DNA of 64,000 bases from Glebionis coronaria (lineage: Eukaryota; Streptophyta; Magnoliopsida; Asterales; Asteraceae). Under the pieces are notes generated by a model. The model was not told where the DNA came from. It made no database searches and was given only the letters and a program-made list of their open reading frames with translations. Location: positions 498,322,292-498,386,291 of the forward strand of contig CM046882.1 in the NCBI GenBank assembly GCA_025667525.1. Direction: 5' to 3'. Every line of letters begins with the position of its first letter. The first letter of the stretch is position 1. Below, one piece after another: positions 44,997 through 56,844 of the stretch. A program made the translations under genes and the position numbers.

Positions 44997-45861
44997 TTAG
45001 TTCATGGGAAACGTGGTGAGGGATGGAATCATCTCATGAGAGATGTCCTCACCAAAGTACAGCTTCAAACGCTGGCCATTCACCTTGAAATTGGGCCCAT
45101 TTGGCTGAGAAAGCTCAATGGTCCCATATGGAAAGACTTTGGCGACGGTGAATGGACCAGACCAGTGGCTCTTCAACTTGCCAGAGAAGATCTTTAACCG
45201 AGAGTTAAAGAGTAAAACTTGATCACCAACGTGGAACTCTCGGTTCTTAATCCTTGCGTCATGGATGATCTTGGTCTTATCCTTGTAGATCAGTGAGTTC
45301 TCGTAAGCTTCATTCCTCAGTTCATTAAGCTCGTTGAGTTGAATCTTGCGAAGATCACCGGTTTTGTTGATGTCGAAGTTAGCCCACTTCAAGGCCCAGT
45401 ATGCCTTATGTTCCAGCTCGATAGGGAGGTGGCATGCTTTCCCGTACACAAGACGATAAGGAGTACAACTTTTCGGCGTCTTATAGGCGGTACGGAAAGC
45501 CCACAAAGCATCATCTAACTTATCGGCCCACGCGGCACGATGCTCTCCCACAGTACGTTCCAGAATTCGCTTCAAGTCACGGTTGGAAATCTCGGCTTGC
45601 CCATTGGTTTGGGGATGATAAGCGATGGAAAGACGGTGATTGACACCATACTTAGCCATGACTCGTGCAAATTAATCATTGCAAAAATGAGTCCCGCGGT
45701 CACTGATGATAGCACGAGGAATACCGAATCGAGCAAAAAGCTGCTTTAAAAAGTTCACAACTACCCTCGCATCGTTCGTAGGAAGAGCCTTGGCTTCAAC
45801 CTATTAAGAAACGTAGTCAACGGCTACGAGGATGTACTTGTTCCCTTTGGATGATGGAAAT
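44997..45861 (-). pseudogene. Athila integrase, C-terminal part
   Basis: ORF 45659-44997 (220 codons) has HPQTNGQAEISNRDLKRIL and the integrase C-terminal region (FHVGDQVLLFNSRL, GPF). Upstream to 45861 the same protein continues (NKYILVAVDYVS, RAIISDRGTHFCN) but has three in-frame stops, two adjacent (45803-45798 region) and one near 45673. The reading frame then meets the composite insertion. Together with 55216-55039 it forms one integrase; the two halves join exactly when the insertion and one TSD copy are removed. Confidence 0.88.
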
Positions 45862-48465
45862 TGTCACACCCCACCATGGCTGAACATGGGGCGCGACGTA
45901 TGGATATCATCACAACATGGCGTGTCTATAGAGATAACTATATGAAATAAGACATGTCGTAAAAATGGTGACACGAAGGTCATGACAATATCTCAACAAA
46001 TGCAAGGGGTCTAGGTAAGTAAGTAACAGTCCTACTTCTTACCCAAGACAACAAATAACATACCAAAACAATCACATGTGTGCCACAGTATCACTTATTA
46101 AAAAGAACAAACAAATAAAACTAAGAAGGAAACGGGGATTCTCCTTCTATATGCATTCCTAAGCTTCTCCAATCCTAGCCACTTATGTTCTCATGCTTAA
46201 CCATAGTATCACCTGAAAGAGACACTAAAACACGTCAACATAAAGTTGGTGAGAGTCATAGGTTTAGACTCCAACACAAGACAAGTCATAAGCTGTGAAT
46301 ACCATAAACCAATAAACATATGGACAATGCGCTACAATCATGTACTAACAACTAGCATTCAAGTTCAATCAATCATTACAATTCCAAGGCATCACGCCTT
46401 ACCAACAATCACAATTTCCAAGGCATCACGCCTTACCAACAATCACAATTTCCAAGGCATCACGCCTTACCAACAATTACAATTTCCAAGGCATCACGCC
46501 TTATCATTAACCATAGGTCCCATAGGCGCCCATACACCTATGTACCTTTCTAATCCAGATCACACACAAACAAGAATCACATAGCAGTTAATCACATAAA
46601 TGTACACACAAGTCCATCTCAAACCTTAAAACATTCACAACATTAATTTAGAAAATAATTCAACACAGTGTCTCTTCCATCCCATCTGGAAGTAAAAAAC
46701 AATAGTAAACATGGGACTATGAAACTCACCTGATAGCTTCTTCACAAGTCCTTGCACTAGCAACAAACTAACAAACCAAAAACACACAATTAATACACGA
46801 ACCAATCACTAAGATGGATCATTAACCTATGATGGACATCTAGCCTATTCCCACATATTTACCTCATTACCCTTCCTTAACAAGTCCTTAACTTGGTTAA
46901 GTTTAATAACTATCCCGTTCATATTTTACCCAAAACAGTCCCAGTTTTTAGGTCTCAAAACTTTAAGTCAAACATCCAATTAAACATACCCATGGTTTCT
47001 GTTAAAGGAATATTCATACCCTTACATATGTTGGCTAACACCTCCCACTTGCCCTAACCTTAAAGCTACTGTTAAGGCCCCTATATATACATATATCTAC
47101 TTTTGTCATTCCAGATTTCCTGATTTTAAACGTACTAAAAGTTTGTTACCATTAAGGGGTCTTACCCTAAACCAAAACCTTAGCCCAAGTGCAGATACCT
47201 ACTACAACATATAAACCATCTCTCACGTTCGTGACAAGATCCCAATGCAACCCTAAGTACCCCAAACAACCCAAAACTTAAAAAGGAAACAGGCTGAATT
47301 CAAAACTATTTTGACCTCCGACTGTTGTAACCTCTTTTTTACCCACTTCCCGACCTCCAATTTAGTTCTAGTTTCTTGCATTGGAAAGCCACTTCAAATA
47401 TCTTTCCAGGGGTACTTGGATCGTAAAATAAGAGTTTATAGAACTCCCGATATGATCAAAACAATTGACACAAAATCTGCCCAGTTTTTAAAAACAGGTT
47501 TAACAAAATCAACCTCATTAATTAACCCTAATCCCTCTAATTACAAGCCCTAATTTATATGATCATCATATTATGATTATAACATCATTAATTTACTGAT
47601 TTTATATGAACCCTAACCCTAATTCCATCATAAGAATGATTATAAAAACATAAAAACAATTAAATTAAAAAGGGTTATGAAGGTTTACCTTTGATTTATG
47701 AAAAAACCCAAAATTATGAAGAACCCTAAAAACCCTCATGAAAACCCACGAATTTTTTTAATCTCCAGGGAATAATAGTGAATTTTGATTGTGATTAAAA
47801 ACAATATATAAGGTGTACATAAAATCCTAGTCCAAAAATAAGTCCACTTTCCTTTTTTTCCTCTTTTTCCCTTTTTCCCTTCTTTTCTGCGTCCAAAACC
47901 GACTATGCACCCTTAAAATTCGTTTTTCCCCCTTTTTGTTATTAATATATGTATTAATAATATTACCTTAATTTTCCTTAATTTATTTCAGCTCCTAAAG
48001 CCTCCAAAACATCAAAACCGTAAAACTAGTCAGTTTTTACGCGATTACCGTAAAAGACGTAAAATATACACTTTTAAAAAAAATCTCAAATTTTTAAATA
48101 AACTTTATAACTAAGTCCTAAATGACTTAAAACCATCCCGAAAAATATTCATATGGATAATTACCTCACCCGAGACCTCTAAATGCTAAACTGTAAATCC
48201 TAAAAAAATACTATTACTATAATACTTATACGTATACGTAAACACCAAAATATCACCATTTCATTTCATAGTCACTAATTGTGAGCTCATGAACATGAAA
48301 TAACTGTTCCTCGATTTACTTATGAGTACTTCAATACTCATAAATGATAACCACACCAACCTCGTTCACACAAAATAAACACGTAAACACACAATTCAAG
48401 TAAGCACATATAAAATAACTTAAAAGTAAGATCAAGTGACAAATCCAAAACCTAGGGTTGTCACA
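45862..48465 (-). repeat. LTR A of the composite (3' LTR, 2604 bp)
   Basis: In element orientation it runs from TGTGACAACCC (48465) to GGTGTGACA (45862). It is preceded by a purine tract AGGAGGGAGTGA (48477-48466, minus strand). A four-unit 33-bp repeat lies at 46381-46502. Confidence 0.85.
46381..46502. repeat. four 33-bp tandem units with a short palindrome
   Basis: Unit AAGGCATCACGCCTTACCAA plus CAATCACAATTTCC. AAGGC-ATCAC-GCCTT can form a hairpin. The array is repeated at 50880-51000 and, inverted, at 54400-54520. Confidence 0.88.
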
Positions 48466-50348
48466 TCACTCCCTCCTAATAGAAATCTCGTCCCGAGATT
48501 TACTCCCAAACTCAAACTTATTCTCAGCAAACAAACGAGGATGCATATCCCTGATAAAATCTTCACGTTCAAACGTGAACTCAGTGTACACGAAAATAAT
48601 CTCAACCAACAACACATGAGCCTTAACCGTCCGCGAGGAAACTTATCAAAACCATAAAGTTATGTAACCAACCTAACTAAATATCGCAACTCATCAAAAA
48701 AGAACTGTCTTGAAACCAAGTTAGGAGCCGTCACATAACTCAACAGGTTTAAAACTGTCACCCCGATTTCAGTCTTACTCATAAATACCATAAATCAAAA
48801 CTCATCAAAATATAACCACGTATAATAAGGTCTAAAGAACTCTCAAATTCCTTCCCAACTCATCTCTATGTTTACCCTCCAAGTGTTCATTACCGCAAAA
48901 TACCCAAAACACGAGTTTAAACCATGTTGTCCGAAAATTAACCTTGAACTCAACACTTGTACAATTAATTCGACCAAGCTACTGACTTCCAATTACGAAA
49001 CTTTCTGAATATTTGAAAAGTATGTCCCGAGTACATAATTTTAGGCTTTTGAATCACCCAAAAACCTTTAAAAACGAATAAGTTATCACCAAAACGATTT
49101 TTCTCAAAATCTGCCTAGGCATTAGCGACAGTTTTTGACAGTTAGCGACATATTTTGACAGTTTAGCGACAGTTTCTACCTACTCCGATTTATAAAAAAA
49201 ACGATGTTTAAACCCTAAAACCCCCCATTAATTACCAAAACTAGAACCTAATTTATTTTAATTCCAGAAAATTAAAACTCTATTAATTACATGATTTTAA
49301 CATATTTCACTAAATAAGAACAAAATTTTTAACCTAAGAACAATAACTTTAGGTGATCAAAACAAAAATATTTTAAAATAACCGAGTCATGCTTATATGT
49401 TAAAGAATTTATATTCCACCTTCTTTGAAACATGATCCCGACACTTCCTTATTTCATCGACTACCAACAACTATTTTTTTTTCAGTTTGCAAGTTCTATT
49501 TTTTTTCCATGTATAACTCGAAACAAAAGACATCGTTACCCCAAAAAGAAATCTCCACCATCTCAAAATCCTTCACGCCAAAAGTACCGTACAAACAAAC
49601 ACGTGAAATGAGGACCCGAGAAATGCGCTACTACAGAAGTTGAACATCTCAAAGAGAAACGAGCTAGCAACCATCCCAAGAATACAACCGGTAAGTAGAA
49701 AATATATTTACATACATAGGCATAAGCGTACATACACTCAAATCAATCCAACATATACTATACAAGCATGTATTAACTCTCTTTCATGCAATCATACTTG
49801 AAAGTCCAGTGGTGTTGTGGCACATATATAATTATGTAGGCCTCCATAATTATACATGTTCCCTTTCACCAATGTACTCCCTCCTATGATGACACTTATA
49901 AGAAGTTAATACTACACATAACACATAATCCAACAACTCACCAGCACATAACCACACAAGATAAGATCCAAAACCCCATGTATTAAAATAACATAGCCAA
50001 TGCATGAAACACATAAACTCATAGTCCAACTGAACCAGCGTAGAAAAAATTCAAAATGTATAAAGAACATGAAAACATAATTAAGCGAAATCCAACAATG
50101 ACTAGCGTATACGACCATGGTTCCACCCGCACTAATCAAAACTCGTAAAGAAAATAACATGTAGTTAAGTATGAACCATATTAATTCATAACCTAACAAA
50201 TACTGCGAAAATAATATTCAAACACATCAACTACTATAAAATGCACACATACTCCTATGACGCCTATATGCAGGGACCCTTAAGCTATAGACTAGGCTAC
50301 ACGTCTAGGCAACCTAATTCTCTATAACCATTGTATCTGATACCATTC
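48466..50348 (-). other. internal region of the composite element (non-coding)
   Basis: 1.88 kb between the purine tract and a PBS (TGGTATCAGATACAA, minus strand, 50345-50331). No retroelement domain was found; it resembles a large-retrotransposon derivative (long LTRs, no genes). Confidence 0.65.
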
Positions 50349-51785
50349 TGTCACACCCCACCATGGCGGAACATGGGGCGCGACGTATGGATATCATCAC
50401 AACATGGCGTGTCTATAGAGATAACTATATGAAATAAGAAATGTCGTAAAAATGGTGACACGAAGGTCATGACAATATCTCAACAAATGCAAGGGGTCTA
50501 GCCGTCTAGGTAAGTAAGTAACAGTCCTACTTCTTACCCAAGACAACAAATAACATACCAAAACAATCATATGTGTGCCACAGTATCACTTATTAAAAAG
50601 AACAAACAAATAAAACTAAGAAGGAAACTGGGATTCTCCGTCTATATGCATTCCTAAGCTTCTCCAATCCTAGCCACTTATGTTCTCATGCTTAACCATA
50701 GTATCACCTGAAAGAGACACTAAAACACATCAACATAAAGTTGGTGAGAGTCATAGGTTTAGACTCCAACACAAGACAAGTCATAAGCTGTGAATACCAT
50801 AAACCAATAAACATATGGACAATGCGCTACAATCATGTACTAACAACTAGCATTCAAGTTCAATCAATCATTAGAATTCCAAGGCATCACGCCTTACCAA
50901 CAATCACAATTTCCAAGGCATCACGCCTTACCAACAATCACAATTTCCAAGGCATCACGCCTTACCAACAATTACAATTTCCAAGGCATCACGCCTTATC
51001 ATTAACCATAGGTCCCATAGGCGCCCATACACCTATGTACCTTTCTAATCTAGATCACACACAAACAAGAATCACATAGCAGTTAATCACATAAATGTAC
51101 ACACAAGTCCATCTCAAACCTTAAAACATTCACAGCATTAATTTAGAAAATAATTCAACACAATGTCTCTTCCATCCCATCTGGAAGTCAAAAACAATAG
51201 TAAACATGGGACTATGAAACTCACCTGATAGCTTCTTCACAAGTCCTTGCACTAGCAACAAACTAACAAGCCAAAAACACGCAATTAATACACGAACCAA
51301 TCACTAAGATGGCTCATTAACCTATGATCGACATCTAGCCTATTCCCACATATTTACCTCATTACCCTTCCTTAACAAGTCCTTAACTTGGTTAAGTTTA
51401 ATAACTATCCCGTTCATATTTTACCCAAAACAGTCCCAGTTTTTAGGTCTCAAAACTTTAAGTCAAACATTCAATTAAACATACCCATGGTTTCTGTAAA
51501 AGGAATATTCATACCCTTACATATGTTGGCTAACACCTCCCACTTGCCCTAACCTTAAAGCTACTGGTAAGGCCCCGATATACATATATCTACTTTTGTC
51601 ATTCCAGATTTCCTGATTTTAAACGTACTAAAAGTTTGTTACCATTAAGGGGTCTTACCCTAAACCAAAACCTTAGCCCAAGTGCAGATACCTACTACAA
51701 TATATAAACCATCTCTCACGTTCGTGAGAAGATCCCAATGCAACCCTAAGTACCCCAAACAACCCAAAACTTAAAAAGAAAACAG
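50349..51785 (-). repeat. LTR B of the composite (5' LTR, truncated)
   Basis: Directly follows the PBS and matches LTR A for about 1.43 kb, then stops abruptly at AACAGGCT, where fragment C begins. Confidence 0.8.
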
Positions 51786-52438
51786 GCTCGTGACGTATGG
51801 ATATCATCACAACATGGCGTGTCTATAGAGATAACTATATGAAATAAGAAATGTCATAAAATGGAGACACAAAGTCATGACAATATCTCATCAAACTCAG
51901 GAGTCTAGGTAAGTAGGTAACAGTCCTACCTCTTACCCAAGACAAACAAATAACATAACCAAATAAATATATGTGTGCCACAGTATCACTTATCAAATGA
52001 AGAAATAAAAACTAAGAAGGAAACGGGGATATCCTTCTATATGCATTCCTACGCTCTCCAAATCCTAGCCACTTAAGTTCTCACGCCTACCCAAAGCATC
52101 ACCTAAAAGAGACACTAAAACACGTCAACATAAAGTTGGTGAGTTTCATAGTCCCATGTTTAATATTGATTTTGACTTCCAGATGGGATGGAAGAGACAC
52201 TGTGTTGAGTTATTTTCTAAATTGATGTTGTGAATGTGTTTGTGATTTGAGATGGACTTGTGTGTACATTATGTGATTAACTGCTATGTGATTCTTGATT
52301 GTGTATGATTTGGATCGGGGGACACTGTCGTTTCAGTTATTGTGGTTTGACAAGGTAGTGGCCTTGTGGTTTGAAAAGGTAGTGGCCTTGTGGTTTGACA
52401 AGGTAGTGGCCTTGGGATAGGTACATAGTGTGATCATC
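51786..52438. repeat. rearranged LTR fragments C and D
   Basis: 51786-52140 is a diverged copy of the LTR outer part in minus orientation lacking its first ~35 bases. 52135-52438 is a diverged LTR segment in plus orientation with three copies of GTGGTTTGACAAGGTAGTGG or near variants. Both differ from LTRs A, B and E more than those differ from each other, so they come from another subfamily. Confidence 0.7.
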
Positions 52439-55038
52439 TGACAACCCTAGGTTTTATATTTGTCACTTGGTCTTACTTTTAAGTTATTTTATGTGTGCTT
52501 ACTTGAATTGTGTGTTTACGTGTTTATTTTGTGTGAACGAGGTTGGTGTGGTTATCATTTATGAGTATTGAAGTACTCATAAGTAAATCGAGGAACAGTT
52601 ATTTCATGTTCATGAGATCACAATTAGTGACTATGAAATGAAATGGTGATATTTTGGTGTTTACGTATACGTATAAGTATTATAGTAATAGTATTTTTTT
52701 AGGATTTACGGTTTAGTATTTAGAGGTCTCGAGTGAGGTAATTATCCATATGAATATTTTTCGGGATGGTTTTAAGTCATTTAGGACTTAGTTATAAAGT
52801 TTATTTAAAAATTTGAGATTTTTTTTAAAAGTGTATATTTTACGTCTTTTACGGTAATCGCGTAAAAACTGACTAGTTTTACGGTTTTGAGGTTTTGGAG
52901 GCTTTAGGAGCTGAAATAAATTAAGGAAAATTAAGGTAATATTATTAATACATATATTAATAACAAAAAGGGGAAAAAACGAATTTTAAGGGTGCATAGT
53001 CGGTTTTGGACGCAGAAAAGAAGGGAAAAGGGGAAAAAGTGGAAAAAAAGGAAAGTGGGCTTATTTTTGGACTAGGATTTTATGTACACCCTATATATTG
53101 TTTTTAATCACAATAAAAATTCACTATTATTCCCTGGAGATTAAAAAAATTCGTGGGTTTTCATGAGGGTTTTTAGGGTTCTTCATAATTTTGGGGGTTT
53201 TCATAAATCAAAGGTAAACCTTCATAACCCTTTTTAATTTAATTGTTTTTATGTTTTTATAATCATTCTTATGATGGAATTAGGGTTAGGGTTCATATAA
53301 AATCAGTAAATTAATGATGTTATAATCATAATATGATGATCATATAAATTAGGGCTTGTAATTAGAGGGATTAGGGTTAATTAATGAGGTTGATTTTGTT
53401 AAACCCGTTTTTAAAAACTGGGCAGATTTTGTGTCAATTGTTTTGATCATATCGGGAGTTCTATAAACTCTTATTTTACGATCCAAGTACCCCTGGAAAT
53501 ATATTTGAAGTGGCTTTCCAATGCAAGAAACGAGAACTAAATTGGAGGTCGGGAAGTGGGTAAACAACAGGTTACAACAGTCGGAGGTCAAAACAATTTT
53601 GAATTCATCCTGTTTTCTTTTTAAGTTTTGGGTTGTTTGGGGTACTTAGGGTTGCATTGGGATCTTCTCACGAACGTGAGAGATGGTTTATATATTGTAG
53701 TAGGTATCTGCACTTGGGCTAAGGTTTTGGTTTAGGGTAAGACCCCTTAATGGTAACAAACTTTTAGTACGTTTAAAATCAGGAAATCTGGAATGACAAA
53801 AGTAGATATATGTATATCGGGGCCTTAACAGTAGCTTTAAGGTTAGGGCAAGTGGGAGGTGTTAGCCAACATATGTAAGGGTATGAATATTTCTTTTACA
53901 GAAACCATGGGTATGTTTAATTGGATGTTTGACTTAAAGTTTTGAGACCTAAAAACTGGGACTGATTTAGGTAAAATATGAACGGGATAGTTATTAAACT
54001 TAACCAAGTTAAGGACTTGTTAAGGAAGGGTAATGAGGTAAATATGTGGGAATAGGCTAGATGTCCATCATAGGTTAATGAGCCATCTTAGTGATTGGTT
54101 CGTGTATTAATTGCATGTTTTTGGTTTGTTAGTTTGTTGCTAGTGCAAGGACTTGTGAAGAAGCTATCAGGTGAGTTTCATAGTCCCATGTTTACTATTG
54201 TTTTTGACTTCCAGATGGGATGGAAGAGACACTGTGTTGAATTATTTTCTAAATTAATGTTGTGAATGTTTTAAGGTTTGAGATGGACTTGTGTGTACAT
54301 TTATGTGATTAACTGCTATGTGATTCTTGTTTGTGTGTGATCTGGATTAGAAAGGTACATAGGTGTATGGGTGCCTATGGGACCTATGGTTAATGATAAG
54401 GCGTGATGTCTTGGAAATTGTAATTGTTGGTAAGGCGTGATGCCTTGGAAATTGTGATTGTTGGTAAGGCGTGATGCCTTGGAAATTGTGATTGTTGGTA
54501 AGGCGTGATGCCTTGGAATTGTAATGATTGATTGAACTTGAATGCTAGTTGTTAGTACATGATTGTAGCGCATTGCCCATATGTTTATTGGTTTATGGTA
54601 TTCACAGCTTATGACTTGTCTTGTGTTGGAGTCTAAACCTATGACTCTCACTAACTTTATGTTGACGTGTTTTAGTGTCTCTTTCAGGTGATACTATGGT
54701 TAAGCATGAGAACATAAGTGGCTAGGATTGGAGATGCTTAGGAATGCATATAGAAGGAGAATCCCCGTTTCCTTCTTAGTTTTATTTGTTTGTTCTTTTT
54801 AATAAGTGATACTGTGGCACACATATGATTGTTTTGGTATGTTATTTGTTGTCTTGGGTAAGAAGTAGGACTGTTACTTACTTACCTAGACCCCTTGCAT
54901 TTGTTGAGATATTGTCATGACCTTCGTGTCACCATTTTTACGACATTTCTTATTTCATATAGTTATCTCTATAGACACGCCATGTTGTGATGATATCCAT
55001 AAGTCGCGCCCCATGTTCCGTCATGGTGGGGTGTGACA
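52439..55038 (+). repeat. LTR E of the composite, inverted relative to A and B
   Basis: About 2600 bp from TGACAACCCTAGG to GGTGTGACA, lacking only the first bases. It is the inverse of LTR A almost end to end. Confidence 0.85.
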
Positions 55039-56841
55039 GAAATGGCCCCATAAAGTCGATACCCCATACGTCAAAGATTTCACATTCTTGTATGAAATTT
55101 TGAGGCATCTCATCTTTATGTGTGATCTTGCCTTGGTGTTGGCTAGCATCACAATGCTTAACCATTTCGTGAGCGTCACGATAAATGGTGGGCCAATAGA
55201 ATCCAGAGTCAAACACTTTCTTAGCGGTGTAGTTGGGACCAAAGTGACCACCGGTGGGTCCTTTATGGCAAACATCAAGGATTTGTAAAGCTGCCGGCCC
55301 ATCAACACATCGACGAATGATTAGATCAGCACATTGTTTGAAGAGATAAGGGTCATCCTAGAAGTAAGTTTTAACATCTTTAAAGAACTTCTTCTTTTGT
55401 TGGGATGTTAACCCTTTGATGAGAATACCACCCGCTAAGTAGTTTGCAATGTCCGCAAACCACGGGGTCTCATCAAGGTTGGAATGAATAGACATTAAGG
55501 TCTCAAGGGGAAAAGAGTCATTGATCTCTTGATTCAGATGATCCCCTTGATACGGATCCTCAAGTCTACTCAGATGATCCGCTGCTAGGTTTTCGGCTCC
55601 CTTTTTATCACGAATTTCGATTTTAAATTCTTGAAGGAGCAAAACCCAACGAAGAATTCTTGGCTTAGAATCTTGCTTGTTCAACAAGTACTTCAACGCG
55701 GAGTGGTCGGTATACACGATGGTGGTGGAAAGGACAAGATAGGGGCGGAATTTTTCAAACGCATACACTACAGCTAAAACCTATTTTTTGGTAGTGGTAT
55801 AATGCAATTGAGCCCCTGTCATTGTCTTGCTAGCATAGTGGATTGGTTGGAAGTGTTTGTTCACTCTTTGGCCCAATACTGCTCCAATAGCAAAGTCGCT
55901 AGCATCGCAGATCAACTCAAAAGGTAGCTCCCAATTAGGGGTAACCAAGACCGGTGCCTTAGTTAGCTTATCCTTAAGAAGATTGAAGGCTTCAAGACAC
56001 TCTTTGGAAAAGATGAAAGTAGTATCTTTTTCCAAGAGGTGGGTCATCGGGCGAGCGATTTTAGAGAAATCCTGAATGAAACGACGATAGAAGCCGCATG
56101 ACCCAGAAAACTTCTCACATCCTTCACGGTTGAAGGTGGACGTAATTTGGCTATGACATCCACTTTAGCACGGTCCACTTCAAGACCGGCTTTAGAGATT
56201 TTATGTCCCAACACAATGCCTTCTTTTACCATGAAATGGCATTTTTCCCAATTCAGAACAAGGTGAGTGTCTTCACACCGCTTAAGCATACGTTCTAAAT
56301 TAGCAAGGCAAGAAGAGAATGAATCACCATAGACCGAGAAATCATCCATGAAGATTTCCATGGTTTCTTCAACCATGTCATGGAAGATAGCCATCATACA
56401 CCTTTGGAATGTCCCAGGAGCATTGCACAAGCCGAAAGGCATTCTTTTGTAAGCAAATGTTCCATACGGACAAGTGAATGTGGTTTTCTCTTGGTCTTGG
56501 GGATCGATGGGTATTTGAAAATAAACCGAGAAACCGTCTAAAAAGAAGTAATAGTCATTACCCGCTAGACGTTCAAGCATTTGGTCCATGAAAGGAAGGG
56601 GAAAATGATCCTTTCTCGTAGCATCATTGAGTTTGCGATAGTCTATACAAACTCTCCACCCTGTAACGAGACGAGTAGGAATCAACTCGTTGTTTTCGTT
56701 GGAAACAACGGTGATTCCGCCTTTCTTAGGCACACAATGGACGGGACTAACCCACGGGGAATCCGAGATAGGATAGATCATGTTGGCATCAAGAAGTTTG
56801 ATAACCTCTTTTTTGATAACGTCATGGATCTTAGGATTCAC
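55039..56841 (-). pseudogene. Athila reverse transcriptase, RNase H and integrase N terminus
   Basis: ORF 56841-56044 holds RT: SPWVSPVHCVPKKGG, WRVCIDYRKLND, MPFGLCNAPGTFQRCM and the catalytic box FMDDFSVYG. A frameshift near 56100 leads to 56047-55781 (RNase H start, CDASDFAIGAVLGQ). A TAG stop follows, then 55768-55358 ([24 protein letters not shown]), another TAG where Trp is expected, and the HHCC part of integrase up to WGIDFMGPF at 55039, where the composite insertion interrupts it. The element copied its RNA and integrated cDNA when intact; this copy is dead. Confidence 0.9.
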
Positions 56842-56844
56842 CCT

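Larger units (their letters stand above)
45862..55038. mobile_element. composite LTR insertion with inverted terminal LTRs, 9.2 kb
   Basis: Perfect TSD GAAAT (45857-45861 and 55039-55043); excising it restores the Athila integrase frame. Parts: LTR A 45862-48465 (minus), internal 48466-50348, LTR B 50349-51785 (minus, truncated), fragment C 51786-52140 (minus), fragment D about 52135-52438 (plus), LTR E 52439-55038 (plus). Both outer ends are the same LTR end (TGTCACACC at left, GGTGTGACA at right). The C/D junction lies in GGTGAG, shared by both parent sequences. No gag or pol is present. Confidence 0.88.

Noticed and set aside
46381..46502. Regular short repeats that could look like a CRISPR array
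   Set aside because: Plant nuclear DNA; units are contiguous without unique spacers and occur in every LTR copy of the family.
46246..46584. 112-codon ORF present three times (46246, 50741, 54651)
   Set aside because: It lies in the LTR and spans the 33-bp repeats; conservation reflects LTR identity.
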